Positions 41,955 through 54,715 of a stretch of DNA of 64,000 bases are shown here, piece after piece; position 1 is the stretch's first letter; the number at the start of each line of letters is the position of its first letter. Below the pieces are notes generated by a model. It ran no database searches and was not told where the DNA came from. It saw nothing but the letters and a program-made list of their open reading frames with translations. Source of the stretch: Dendrophyllia cribrosa (lineage: Eukaryota; Cnidaria; Anthozoa; Scleractinia; Dendrophylliidae); the NCBI GenBank assembly GCA_024195265.1, contig JAJLRJ010000004.1, positions 28,594,434-28,658,433 of the forward strand, in the 5' to 3' direction. The translations under genes and the position numbers were made by a program.

Positions 41955-42137
41955 TACACCTTATTCATAAATGGCGGCGGATTTATTATTCTTTTGTATT
42001 TATTTTAATTAGCCTCACAAGCCTCGTTAGCATGTGCAAAATTCAAAAGAATTTACACGCTAAAATGAGGCTAGTGAGGCAAATTAACATAGATATAAAA
42101 GAATCATGAATCGGTCGCCATTTATGAATAAGGTGTA
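41955..42137. mobile_element. TA-flanked palindromic MITE (41957-42135)
   Basis: CACCTTATTCATAAATGGCG at 41957 is inverted at 42135, with TA on both sides (41955-41956, 42136-42137). The arms pair through CCTCACAAGCCTCGTTAGC/GCTAGTGAGG words around the centre. Similar words at 32923-32950 and 33368-33410 suggest an older relative there. Confidence 0.85.
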
Positions 42138-42699
42138 TGAACATATTTCTGAAACTAAAAGCAGAACATCTGTTGAATTCATTTTTGTTATTTTTATTCA
42201 AATATTAAGACACACTAAAGTGTGTGATGAATATCAACAGTTGAACACACCAAGTTAAGTAAGGTACTTTAAAGGGGCTATGTCACCATTTTTAGTGTTA
42301 CTTTAAAAGGTCAAGACACATTTCTATCAGTGGAAACCCAAAAATAAGGGTTCAGTTTTGTTTAAAGTTATTCTCTAAGAGTAAACATTAGTGTCTTGGG
42401 CTGCAGATGGCCAGGATGGAAATGGATTACATCTTAAAAAAATGAAGCTAATTTTTTAAAGTTTATCACTTCTGTCTTGGAGAACTCGCAAAACTCAGAT
42501 TATGGTTTTGTTTTTCTCTTCGAAAATTCACTTGATATCTACCTCTTAGTGTTCTATAAGTATTTTGTGTACGACAAAGGTACTTAATTCTAATTTGAGG
42601 CAGTTTTGACAACAAAAAAATGAAAATCGCCATGACTGAGTTTTTTAACAAGTACCTTACAATTACCTTCATTTTTGCTACTTTTATTGTACACAGTCC

Positions 42700-43076
42700 G
42701 TGCTGGTTTTTGGACATAAAATTCAAGGAGTATTCAAGTACTAAAAACTGAGGTTTCAAGGAGTATTCAAAGCAAGTTTACTTTGCCTTGCACTGTTTCA
42801 AAAAGCTCCCCCAGATAGAAAATGCATTTTTAGCATGCAACAGCGAAGGCCGGTTTCGCAAAATCTGTCCCCGATTTTGAAATCTGCGCTCAATCCCTGA
42901 ATTACTTTAATAAAGTCCTAATTTATTTCCCATCCGAACAAAAATTCAAGGAGTTTTCATTATTTTCAAGCACTTTCAGCAAAAATTCTTCTCTTCAAGG
43001 GCTTTTCAAGCACTCTTGAAATCTAAAATTAAATTCCAGGGCTTTTCAAGGACTTCAAGGAGTAGCACGAGCCCAG
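42700..43076. repeat. Cluster of TTCAAGG words
   Basis: About eight copies of TTCAAG(G/C)(A/G) occur in the same direction (near 42722, 42756, 42947, 42966, 42997, 43007, 43046, 43056). This looks like the subterminal repeats of another, unresolved DNA element. Confidence 0.6.
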
Positions 43077-43957
43077 ATTCTAACATTTAAACACACTAAA
43101 GTGTGTGATGAATATCAACAATTGAACACACCAAGTTTGAGATGCTTGTTTAAGTAAGGTAACGGTTGTATGGAATTTTAGCTGAATCATAGCCATGACA
43201 GAAATTAGATGAGATGAGTACATTACAAGATAATGCTGTGGTAATGCACTGTACAGATCTTTGCATACAAGGAATACAAAGCATTGCCATGTTCTGTTAT
43301 AGTCAAATCCAGAAAATTCAATAGTAAAAAAGCACATATTATTTGAGACCAAGGGACTCTTGAAAGTAAATAAGGTAAACATATGCTGTTTGTAATATTC
43401 TTCTCAGTCTATGGTAATATAAATGATTAACATGACACAATTGCAAAATAACACAAAATTTCCACAAAGGGCAAAATTGCACTGTAAGAAGCTATACTCT
43501 ACTTGCACACGATTTCTGTTGAACAAAGCAATCCTTTGTAGAAGCAATCCTTGTATGTGATCAGGAATAAAAGCATAGTTTTGGGTGTCACTACTCTGCA
43601 CTACTGCTTTGAGTTTGATTGATCTCGATTTTATTCGTTTCGATTCACCGCTGCAAAAACGGTGATACACAGCCTCTGCCAGAAGGTACAAAGCACAAAT
43701 AAAGACAACGTTACGATTCCAAGTTCCTTTTAAATCTTTTTACCTGAGATGAAAAGTACAATTTCCTTTTTCCGTGGTTCGGTTCGCTTTCTCGTCGCGA
43801 CCACTATTTTGAAATTTTCTTTACATTAACAACCATGCATACATGAAGGACCTACCGTTTGTGGCGAATACCGCTGACTGCTCGTTCCCAGACCCCCGTT
43901 CCCCGTTCCCGGTTCCCGGTTCCACGTTCCTGGTTTTAGTAACATCCCAGATAAACT

Positions 43958-46900
43958 GCAAATTTAACACTTTTAAGCATTAATAGATAAATTTATTAAA
44001 AGATCGAGAGTGTTTTTCAGTAATAAATACTGACCAAAACAGACGTGTAATAAAATGACTGGGCTTATTTTTTTATTATTATTATATAAGAGAAAATGAT
44101 TTAAGAAAACATAACCCGGACGGGTGCTCGATGATAATCAATCTAATATAAGATAATTTGCATTCCTGTTCCCATGACCACACGGTCTTTATTCACAGAA
44201 ATCAGACAGCTCTCATTATTGCTGGAGGTATTTTGCTTGTTCAGCGAAGGGAAATCGCGTGTTGTGTGAGAGGATGTGAAAATAAACAATTTTCTCTTGC
44301 ATTATATCGATGTAAATATCGTGAAGGAATACTGTATATAAATGTGTAAGGAACCGAAAACTTAAACACTACCCAGGGGATTTTGACGTGGAGGGATGTC
44401 ATCAGGGTAGGAATTTTGACATTACTCGATGCCCCCAGGGTAGGGAAACTGGGTGCAATTATTTGAATACCACAGAAACAGTTACCCTAGGGACTAGATT
44501 TTGACATTCATTAGTTGCTCGGGGGTAGGGAATTTGACTCTGGTTTCCCTCAAAAATGTCAAAATCCCTTGGATGTGAGCAAAAATTGGCGCGATAAAAG
44601 CTCCTTCGCCCGTTCTAGAAAACGTTCGTCGCGCCAATGTTGTGCTGGGTTTTTTCCTCGTTCCACCCCGAATAACTGCCCCTGGGACTCCGAGAATGGA
44701 AAAAGGAGGACCTAATAAGAAAATTCACTCGTCGAGTTTGTGGCCGGTCCACTCAAATCAGGATGTTATTACTTTCTAAAGCATGCACGCAAACGTTGCG
44801 TGACGAGACAAATAACGGCTGCGTGGGAGACTATGTCTTGTTCAATATACTATACATTTGGGTAACGATATGTTGACTATTTATTTCTGCAAGGAAGCAG
44901 ACTGCACCATACACCATCCCCACGGCATGGCCAATGCCTTACGCATGCGCACAACCATATCACCATATCAAGGTACTGGATACTAAAGGGGGTGGTGTGT
45001 GCTTCCTGGCAGTTATAGATTGTATATTGATAATACCGAGATATGATGGATGAATAGACAGCCTGTACAATGCAGAAATCGTTGTTGAAATCCCGGCAAT
45101 TTTCCACCACGGGCCGCCCAGGCGCCTGTGGTGGACGAGGCTTCATTTTCATTTTCACATCCCCGAACACTGGAGAGAAAGAGATGAGATTGCCCTTTCC
45201 CAGGTTTGGTTGCTAAACAAAACAAAACACAAACAAATTTTTAATTCTGCCAACATCTTTTATTTTATTACACACAAGATTAAATATTCCACTGAATATT
45301 TACATTATACCCTGCTCTGTAAAACTATAAAGATGCGACTCGTTGTACAAGTCATAAAAATATATTGCAGATTTACGTTTTTGAAGACAGTATGTCAGGA
45401 TTTAACTTGGTTTGCCAAAAATGTCAAAAAATGCTTCTTAAATAAATTGTTTATTTCATAACAGTCTGAAACTTAGCCAGAAAAAAAAGAATTGTACAGT
45501 TCAGTCCAAAATTTACCTAAAATTTAAATTTCGTTTCAGTTGATTGACATTTTCTGTCCAAGCCTACTTTTCCGGTTAATGACAACAGTGCCGAAGGCCT
45601 TTTTTGTTTTTTTTAATCGGTGAGCAGAAACTCGGTGTAAGACAATTATGCAGACTACAGACTTCTTCTAAATCTAAGATCTAACAGGTTAATCCTGATC
45701 TCCAATCTAACTGTAGCCCTAAAATCCTAACTGTCTCCTTTACTGTATTCCAAACCTTGATATTCTAACTCCTAACCCTGACTCACTATAAATACTGTAT
45801 CCTATTCCCTAAATCTAACTGCAGCCTAACTCCTATCGGTCCGCAGTCTGCGTTTGTCTAGCACCAAGTTGCACGTAAATTTGATCATTGTCAATATATT
45901 GAAGAAATTTTAACTTCTTAGCATTTTGCGTTGACTTGGAACAGCTAGAAATCTTCCTGCATTAGCGGGTTATTACGTTGTTAGATTACATATGTTAGAA
46001 TCAGCTTTGATTACAAGCAACTTAATCAGGAAGAAAACCAATGTTCCAAGTCTAGCCGAAAATCGGTAAGCTACTAAGAATTTTGAACAATTGTGTGATT
46101 TCCCTTCGAAAAGTTCGAAAACAATTTGCCTGACTTGAAAGTAAAATAACTGTACAATTACCTATTATTTTGTTCAGTTCTCTGTATCTATTTTCAGCCA
46201 GTCGGTGAAACAATTCAAAAGAAATTGATCATGGTGTACAAAATAAATTCGAAATATGAACAAATAAACATTCTGCCACTCAAAAATGTAAATCTTAAAG
46301 ATAACAATACATAAAGCGATACAAGTGATCCATTTAGTCGCCTTCACACGGCAAATTCGTGTTGGCAAACTTCATAACGTTTTTGACACGACAGACTTCC
46401 AGAAACCTCAATGTCATTTTCAGGCCGGGATGCCAAATCTCGAGATGGGTCTGTGGGTTTTGATGATGAAAGTGAGCAAGTTGTGTTTCACAAACGTTCA
46501 CACGTCCAATGCGAGTTTGCCAAAACGAAACAGTTAGCCAAAAAGTTAGTGAAAATAAAAACCTCTTCCAATTGTTGCCAACAGTTTGCCAAACTTACAT
46601 ACTTACCTACTTACATACGTATTTATTTATTAATAATGACCAGAAACACTATAGTTACTCTTGAAAACTAAGCTATTTTTGGATAAATTCTTTATATGCT
46701 ATACAAGTTACACAATACACGTTTCTTAAGTGAAATAGTTATATAAAAACAAATAGCTGTCCGCTACGAAAATCTAATCCGAAATCGTGAATCTAACGAA
46801 GGGAGAAAAATGAACTTAATTCTTTCAAAATGTAAGCGCAGACTAGTTCTTCTCCAATCTTGTCCTTCCTTGCTCTTTTCTTTCTGACATATAAATGACT

Positions 46901-49196
46901 AAATACAAAACTTATTGTTCATTGTGAAATCCTGTATAAGTGACAACTGCCTTGCATTACCAACAGACCACGGAATTAATCCAATTAGATCACAACTTTT
47001 TTACTAATTTATTTTATGCACGATTAATTTATGCAAAACTTATAATTTATGCATGCAAGTTCGCCAATGCAAATGATGAATTTGATTTAGAAATAGTTAA
47101 AATTTGTTGATATTCGATCACCGCGACTGACGTTTGCCAAACTAATGTATGCATGTCGCTAAAGTGGACTGAGTATTACCTCAAGGAGTTGTCAAGGGGC
47201 GTGGGGATAATGGGAATTATTTCAAAATGGTTCTGAGGTGAGGAAGTTAGAAATCACTCAAGATTAATAGAAAGGGATGATACTAGCTCAAATTATAATT
47301 CTATTTTGATATCTTCATACCGTAGATAATCCACAAGCGTCTATGACAAAATTATATGCCAATTAGGTCATTGAAAGGCTGCCATTGCAAAACGTTCCTA
47401 TCTATTAAAGTTATAGATACATAAACAGAGTAGAGCTACAGTGTAGGAACCTTTTGCATATAGTCCTTTAACTGAACGTTGGAGATCTGCCTTGAGCTAC
47501 ATCATCCTTTACCTTATTATGATCTCATGAGAAACAAAGAATAACAATTAAATAATAGTGTCATGTTTATGTACTGTTGTTTGCCATGATGGTAATGGTG
47601 GGTGTGGGGAATCGGAGGAGTATAGTTGAGGGGAGGAGCAGATGAGGGAAGGGTTGGGTTGGGGTGGCGGAAGTAGTAGTGCTTCTACTGAAGTAGTGCT
47701 TCTACTGGGTAGAAGCAGGGTGGGGATTGGAAAACACCTCCTTGACACTTCCACGAGAGAGAAGTCAATACACAGTCATTGTAATGTTGCATTTTGTTTT
47801 GGTAAAAATGACCTCGTAAATTTCTATTCAGGCTGAATCGTACACGCAAAACCTTTTCGTATAATAAACGAATCTTTCAATGGAACCCATCGTACACAAC
47901 ACCGAGGCTGTGTACAAGAAAGAGAAAAATTAGATGGTCTGTGATAGTTCTAGACAGAAGTGGCCACTCACAAAAGGTTGTTGTGAAGAAAACATATTTG
48001 TTGTGCTGCATAGAAAAGCCATTCAAGAAAGCTAGCGAAACAGTCAAGCTTAAATTCTACAAAAACAAAAAAAAAATAAATAAAGGTGTTAAAAAATAAA
48101 AATGTTTGCGTTCAATTGTTAACGTTAAGTTGAAGTAGACAAAATAACTGGTAAAAAATGAAACTTCCCTTCAAACTACACCTTCTTTGTGAGGATCAAT
48201 GTTCGCGCACTACTGAAATCACTTTGCAAAATATGAACGACTCGCAGAAGAAATTAAATGTAAAATTCGCGAAAAAGGCATTTCAAAAGATATATCATTA
48301 GCTTTGTTCCCATAATTTAACGAAATACAGATTAAATAACCCCAATCCGAGATTTTAAGACGAGTCAAGATCTTTTTGGTAAATTCTAATAAATACATTT
48401 TCACGATCCTAATTCAGACTCGTCATATAAACAGCCTTGGTTTATTGATTGTTCCATCATTTGTCTAGGGAAGTTCTTAAGCCAATGTTACAAAAGGTGT
48501 CTCTGCGGTCCAACAAGTTACTTTGAAGGTTCAGTGAACGACTCGGCATGTTCAGCATTTTAAGTCCGGCAGCTTGGTTCTCTGATTCCACTGTTGATGC
48601 ACAGCAAGTAAGGTATACGACGGTAACATCAAACATGATCCCTAAAAAACAAGGACATGTACAGTCAAGGTTTGTCCTTCACAATCTGAAAGTGATTTTC
48701 TGGGCGGAGTGATTCTAAAGGAAAACAAATCAGATATAAAGAACATAAAATAAGTATGCGATTGTTGGAATACCATCACTTATTCGTTTTGCAGCCCATT
48801 TTTTTTTATTCTCGACAACTTAGACTGGACACTATCAGAACCAGTCGCCACTAGCTGTTACGCAGGCTCCACCAGTTTTCACGCGGTATTATAACTTCCA
48901 CAGTTCTTCTCTTTTGTGTGTGAAGGCAAATAGTGGGTCATTCATCTCTGTGGTGTTTTGTCGTTGTCGTGAAGTATTTTTTATGGGGACTCTTTAAGGG
49001 GGATTTTCTTATGACTGAATTTGCTTGATTAATTATATATGATCTATTCAACGATTTTCCTTATTCTGATCGCTAGTTTCCTCGAAACATGACAAATCAT
49101 TAGTAAAGAAATTGGATTTTAAGTGCACGGCATGTCTGAAAAACAGTTTTACTGAGCCGTTTTACCGTGTTTAAATAAAGTTAATTGATTGATTGA
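43958..49196. other. 5.2-kb stretch without a recognised gene or element
   Basis: Frames are all short. 44370-44580 contains partly mirrored CCCAGGGGATTTTGAC/GTCAAAATCCC words suggesting an eroded TIR element. 45670-45840 repeats CTAAC/CCTAA words irregularly. 47640-47715 repeats GTAGTGCTTCTACTG. 46500-46640 and 47140 carry GTTTGCCAAA words. None of these is well enough defined to name. Confidence 0.5.
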
Positions 49197-49377
49197 TTTT
49201 GAGCATTTGTGAGATCAAAAAGAGAGAAGTGATTGCCTACCCCTTGAAGACGACTGACAAGGCTAAGGCGAGGAGTATAACTACTACATCCCCCCACCCC
49301 CCCCCCCCCCCCCCCCCCTCTTCGCTACCCCCGGGTGTGGTGCATCGAGTCCATCAGATGCTCCCAGTATTTTGTCA

Positions 49378-50560
49378 GGATTCCCTTAGCCTGCGAGCAA
49401 GCTCTTGGGGGCGGGTTTAGGAGAGGGGGGGAAGGGGTGGGGGAGGGAAAGGTTCGAGAGCTTGCAACGATGTCTCAGAAATTTGAATGTCTCCGTCCAA
49501 ATGAGGACGGAAAACGATGATTGGTTGAAATTTAATTTGATGATGACGTTGTCATGGTGTTATTCTTCATGCGTCGTGACCAAGACAAACAAACGGAGAG
49601 CGGAGGAGATTGCATTCATAAAGCGTGCGAGAATTTTTCTAAATATCTGAAGTTTCCTGTGGAATTGAAACCCGAGCAACGTCAAGCAGTTGAAGCACTA
49701 CTTAAAGGTAGCGATGTCCTCGCTGTTTTGCCGACGGGCTAATTGGCAAAAGCTTTTTGTTCAACTGTTTGCTGCCGCGGCTGCAAATATTACATGTAAA
49801 AGGAGGCAGCATCAAACAGTGTTGGTTGTCTGTCCGTTACAAAGCATCTGATCGACGACCAGGTAGCAGAAGCCAGAAGTATTGGAATGTCTGCGGCTCT
49901 TGTTGCCGATGAAGAATTGAGATCGGCGAAGTTTCAGCTTTTTTTTTTGGATCAGCCTAGAAAATTATCGACCAGCATTTGTGACCTCTAACGCGAAAAC
50001 GATACTAAGGGCTTTCCGTTCCAGTCGTTCCCTTAGAGACCGTTTAGGTAAAAGATTTTTAGCCATTTGAACGGCTATCGAAAGAGCTCTAGTGTTTTGG
50101 CCGGTGATTTATTTTTGCTTTCATTCGCTCACCATGCAATTTGCATAAGTCCGAAAGTAATTTGAAACCTTTTCAATATAAACATCTCGCTATTCACAGA
50201 ATTATAAACACGCATTCAAAAGAGAAACACCTTCAGACTGGTGAAGCAGAGAGTTTGGAAAAACTGATCTTAATTTTGTCCAGCGATACACTACAAAGAA
50301 AACAGAGAAGCAAACAGTATGGCTGTCGTAAAGTATGTTGCGTTACCAACACTATTTTTATTTTCATGTCTGTTTACATTAACGCTCGGTTCCGGTTTGC
50401 GCTGATGGGCCAAATTCTGACAGCTCGGACAATGGGGAACCACGGGAAGTATTTGGGGGCGGTATTCAAATTTCCGAGACATCGTTGCAAGCTCTCGCTC
50501 TCCACTCCGCCAAACCCGAAACCCCGAGCCCGAGAGCTTGCTCGCAGGCTAGGATTCCCT
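49378..50560. mobile_element. MULE-like TIR element (49387-50551), 9-bp duplication GGATTCCCT
   Basis: TAGCCTGCGAGCAAGCTCT at 49387 is inverted at 50551. The similarity runs inward for about 90 bases to AGAGCTTGCAACGATGTCTC. GGATTCCCT occurs directly outside both ends (49378-49386, 50552-50560). A 9-bp duplication is the hallmark of Mutator-like elements. The cargo is a decayed RecQ-type helicase fragment rather than a transposase. Confidence 0.9.
49590..49990 (+). pseudogene. RecQ-like DEAD/DEAH helicase, N-terminal fragment inside the MULE
   Basis: The first frame reads ACENFSKYLKFPVELKPEQ then RQAVEALLKGSDVLAVLPTG and stops at 49740. This is the Q-motif region and the start of Walker A. 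In the next frame GKSFLFNCLLP continues the Walker A lysine/serine. Further on, frames shifted again give VLVVCPLQS and QVAEARSIGMSAALVADEEL, as in RecQ-like helicase motif Ia. No DEAH box or C-terminal half is found before the right TIR. The cargo is therefore truncated and frameshifted. Live RecQ helicases unwind DNA; this copy cannot. Confidence 0.75.
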
Positions 50561-50782
50561 ATAAATTCACCACTATCCTTTTTCTACACCCTAGGCAGTA
50601 AAAATTGGATGTTGAGCATTTGTGGAATCAAAAGCGAATTGATTGCTTACCCCTTGAAGAAACCTGTAGCAAGGTGTTTCTGTAAATGGGGACTTGATGA
50701 ATGCTGTTATGGAGGTAGATCCCTCTTTGTAAGAGAGAAAAAGTGAAGTAAATCAGGTAAAGTGTTTACAGATTCACAATAA

Positions 50783-51642
50783 ATACACCTTATTCGATGG
50801 TTTAACCCTTTTAACCCCAAACCTCAAAATTCAAGAAAAATCCCAAATTCCATTTTGTAAAATATTAAAAAACAAATGGCATCATGCAAAAATACTGCTG
50901 AAGAGGTTTCGTTTGAATAGTCACACCATAGGCTTACGTTCACAGACTCAAAAGTTAGAACAAATGGTACCATGCAAAAGTACTGCTGAAGAGGTTTCAT
51001 TTGAATGGTCACACTATAGGATTTCGTTCGCAGACTCAAAAGTTAGAACAAATGGTACCATGCAGAAGTACTGCTGAAGAGGTTTCATCTGAATGGTCAC
51101 ACCATAGGATTTCGTTCGCAGATTCAAAAGTTAGAACAAATGGTACCATGCAAAAGTACTGCTGAAGAGGTTTCATTTGAATGGTCACACCATAGGATTT
51201 CGTTCGCAGATTCAAAAGTTAGAACAAATGGTACCATGCAAAAGTACTGCTGAAGAGGTTTCATTTGAATGGTCACACCATAGGATTTCGTTCGCAGACT
51301 CAAAAGTCAGAACAAATGGTACCATGCAAAAGTACTGCTGAAGAGGTTTCATTTGAATGGTCACACCATAGGATTTTGTCCACAGATTCAAAAGTTAGAA
51401 CAAATGGTAACATGCAAAAGTACTGCTGAAGAGGTTTCGTTTGAATAGTCACACCATAGGATTTTGTTCGCAGACTCAAAAGTTAGAATTGCATTATACG
51501 TGTCCATAATTGCCCCTGGGGGAGTAAAAGGGTTCACAGATAATACGCGCGGATATTTAAAAAAAATCGCGAGAAAAAATTCGAGAAATGAGTAAAATGT
51601 CCACACGATTTGTCTGTTAAACCATCGAATAAAGGGTTTATT
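50783..51642. mobile_element. TIR element with internal 88-bp tandem array
   Basis: CACCTTATTCGATGGTTTAA at 50785 is matched in inverse near 51617-51640 (TTAAACCATCGAATAAAGGG). The array fills most of the interior. No clear target duplication, and no protein frame. Confidence 0.8.
50868..51490. repeat. 88-bp tandem array, seven units
   Basis: The word TACTGCTGAAGAGG recurs at 50893, 50981, 51069, 51157, 51245, 51333 and 51421, exactly 88 bases apart each time. Units are highly similar with scattered substitutions. A single diverged unit stands alone at 61497-61672. Confidence 0.95.
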
Positions 51643-52204
51643 AGGACACAAACTAAGAATCACTGATATTCACGTACAAAAACTGAAGTAGCACTGAGAG
51701 CAAGTGACAGCCGGTCATCAACAGGAATAGCACTGTGATGTATAAGTATGTCCGGGACATCTACTGATTCGGAACCTGAATGGAGGTAAAATATGAAAAC
51801 AACAAAAAAGGAAAATCAGTTAATACTCTAACACTGTTCCGATCGCCGGCAGATGCCCACCCCACCCCCCACCATCTTGCAAAAAATAGGGCCCATTTTT
51901 CGCTAAGCGCCCACCCATCAGCCCCTCCACTCTCTCTCTCCCTACCTCCCCCCTCCCCTCTTTACTCGCTTCCCTCCTGAAACCGCCACTGGTTCCAAAC
52001 GAAGCGTATCAGGGTATCAGGGTGGCATGTACCTGTGATTTCTCTAACTTGAAGTGTGAAAGATATCCTCGGCAACTTGATTAATCCTGAGCCATATTCC
52101 AAATTCAGACGTTATGTTTTCTCGAACTGGCGTCCTTTATTTTCCTGCATAGGTGGAAAGAAAATATGGAGGACACAGAAAAAGGAACACAACCTGCCAC
52201 AGTT

Positions 52205-52470
52205 AGTATGGAGAACATTAAAACATCAACAAAGCTAAGGGGGAATACTCTCATAGCAGTAACAAGAGGTCGGGTTTGAATCCCATTGAAGCCACAGATT
52301 TTGGTCCGGGCTTTTACTCCTCTTCTTCTCCATTCCCATTATATAACATGTCAACTGAGTTAGTATGGAGACCGTAGCTGTAACAAAGAGGTCGGGTTTG
52401 AATCCCATTAAAGCCACAGATTTTGGTCCGGGCTTTTACCTCTCTTCCAGTGGCCCCCTTATATAACATG
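52205..52470. repeat. Two-copy repeat with a tRNA-B-box-like word
   Basis: AGGTCGGGTTTGAATCCCAT followed by AAGCCACAGATTTTGGTCCG occurs at about 52267 and 52389. TATATAACATGTCA follows each. GGGTTTGAATCCC resembles a tRNA B box, so this may be a tandem tRNA-derived SINE fragment. I see no convincing A box. Confidence 0.55.
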
Positions 52471-54715
52471 TCACAGCAATACTAAAAGGATACTAGTACG
52501 TTCAGTCTCTCTGTTCCAATGTTATCTTTGTATTGTCAATCTGGTGTTCGCCTCTGATCGGCCGTAGCTGTCAAGTATTGGTCCTGCTTACTTAAATCAA
52601 AGGAAGCTCAAAACATCGTGAAACTCGGAACCTGTCAGAATTGAGATTATGGTTCTTCTAAAGACGTTCTCTTCAGTGCAGTCCCATCTCTGCTGACGTT
52701 CGATGGTGGTTCATTGAATTGGCCAATGGTGTGCTGAAATGGAAAGCTTATAATAATAATAGTAATAATAATGATAATAATAACAATGTAACCCTGCAAT
52801 TATCATCGGAAGCTTCGTGCGTCTTGATTTCGCACACCAAAAAAAGTGATGAAACCGTTAAAAAAAAATATGGTTCAGTAATCGACGTCTGTGACTTGTG
52901 ACTGACAAAAACATCCCTGAAGGTGATTTCGGACGTTGTGTTTTGTTCGCTGCCGCGAGATGTTCCTGAAAATAAAATATTAGTTGTCTAGAAAAACACA
53001 CATGACACCAATGAAACAATGGCGAGCTTTTATTTTCAACTGCGTTTTATTATGATCATTATTATATAATTAGGCTTGCACATTCATGTCATATATTCTT
53101 AGAATGGATGCAAGTTGAAATGCGATAGATTCGTCGAATGTTCCTAAAATTAAAACCACAAATGACACGATTAAAGTACACTAATGTCATTTACTCGTTT
53201 AAAATAATACACTGCCAGACTTTGATTTCAAACTTTATTTCCAACTAAAGGCGCCATAAGATGGCTTACACACTCTTGTCACATGCATATTTACAATGTT
53301 TCACGCGACCGATTGCAAGACGAAGTACGTCGAAGTTTGTCGTGTGCGTCGAAGAAAAAAGCGCATTGAACGGTTTCGCAAAAAAAAAAGTTGATTCGTT
53401 TGAAGAAAAAAAATGATGTTTCTTTTTCTGAAATTTAATCATTGGGTTAGTATTGTCCCTGAAATAAAATCATTCGTTAGTATTGTTGATTAGCTAAGTA
53501 GATAATATTTTAGAATAAAGACGCAAGACAAACTGAGTTTCATGTTTTATTTATTTATTATCATTATTATTATTATTTTAGATCTATTTTTAATACAGAG
53601 CTTTTACTTCCTAGCTATTACTACAGAGCTTTAACTATGACACAGTACGTATTAACTATACTTGAGTAGATGCGCTCCTAGGTGAAAAATCTAGCGCCCA
53701 GGAAAACCGAAGAGTATCCCATATAATTGGGACAACCCAGGGTCTCTTAGACGGTACGCAGGGGTCATCTATCAGCTTGCTATCGAGACTTTCTCGATAC
53801 CAAGCCTTCAAATGTCCACAGTGAAATTGTGAACTAAGAAAAAAGCCGAATTCGAAATCGAAATCGACGAGCCGAAGAGAAAATGAGGTCGAACCCGAAA
53901 ATGTCGAAATATCGAATCGAAAGCCGGTCCGAACTTAAGTAGAAGATAACACCTCCGGTCACAACCAATGCTATCTTTTAACTGAAGCCAATACTACTCT
54001 TACCGTCATATTCACCGATCACCACGATATACAATCACGGAACACGATTCAAGCAATGATTGTGAACAGGTGTTATCTCCTGGCGTGATACAACTTCGTG
54101 GCTTTATCACGCAGTGAGCCCCACCTACCTCAAGCCAGCAGTTGTCACTGACTGCCATCCATGTGCGTCTTTGGCTTACGTCGTTGTGCCGACTGACCAG
54201 TAGCACGTTTTCTCGATGGCATTATGAATACATAAACGGAGTCACTTTTAAAATATCGTTCAATCGCAACTTTTTCCGATTCAGATTAAATCAACTATAC
54301 TAGAGTGTAGTCAAGACGCGGCCATCGTGAAAATGCGCTATCAATTAGTAAGGAACTTTAGATCAGACTACGAGTACAAGATTGAGTACGAATACGACTT
54401 TTCAAACCTAGTTCGTGTGCTCTATTTAACCATTTATCGCACCAATACCTAGTGTCCCCTCATCTTCTGTTCAGCAACAGGAAGAATCGACAGCCCTGGG
54501 GACGTGCATAACTGGCTTTAAATTCTTAAGTCGTACTCGTACTCACTCTCTTACTCATAATCAAATCTAAAGCTCCCTACCATGAAGAACCGATAAGAAG
54601 ATTTCACAATGTTCACAAAACCTTCTATGGGTCTGTTAGTAGATCAACGTTTCCAATAAAGACACAAGACACACTACGTTTTTAAGTTTTATTGTTTTAA
54701 ATACATTTTAGATTG
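52471..54715. other. Intergenic, nothing recognised
   Basis: AT-rich, with short ATT/AAT runs (52749-52787, 53556-53580). No frame with visible domain content and no resolved mobile element. Confidence 0.5.

Larger units (their letters stand above)
39989..43957. mobile_element. Long-TIR element (40000-43946), MULE- or Foldback-like
   Basis: The left arm 40000-40718 and right arm 43406-43946 are inverted copies, ending GATGTTACTAAAACCAGGAA on the left. The left arm has extra segments near 40270-40330 and 40460-40610. A 9-10 bp direct repeat CCAGATAAAC flanks it (39989-39998, 43947-43956). Arms of over 500 bp and a duplication of 9-10 bp suggest a Mutator-like or Foldback element. The 2.7-kb centre holds no transposase frame. 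It holds a nested MITE (41957-42135), a TTCAAGG-rich stretch and a duplicated 60-bp segment. Confidence 0.87.
49197..50700. repeat. Direct duplication flanking the MULE
   Basis: TTGAGCATTTGTG then ATCAAAA, GATTGC and TACCCCTTGAAGA occur in the same order at about 49198-49250 and 50611-50664, about 1.4 kb apart and outside the MULE ends. The surrounding sequence is a repeat family or an older local duplication. Confidence 0.7.

Noticed and set aside
44877..45225. Overlapping minus frames with Pro/Gly-rich segment (KPRPPQAPGRP)
   Set aside because: No known domain, overlapping frames equally open, and no splice or homology support.
45660..45850. Interstitial telomere-like sequence from CCTAA/CTAAC words
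   Set aside because: Spacing is irregular and the TTAGGG phase is not kept; composition bias explains it.
50141..50746. 201-codon plus frame crossing the right MULE end
   Set aside because: It runs through the TIR and the duplicated flank, has no domain and would be a chimera of element and flank.
50868..51490. 88-bp periodic array as CRISPR
   Set aside because: Whole units are alike with no repeat/spacer alternation, the surroundings are animal transposons and no cas gene is present.
52260..52440. tRNA genes from GGGTTTGAATCCC words
   Set aside because: No matching A box and no cloverleaf that I can draw; better described as a SINE-like two-copy repeat.
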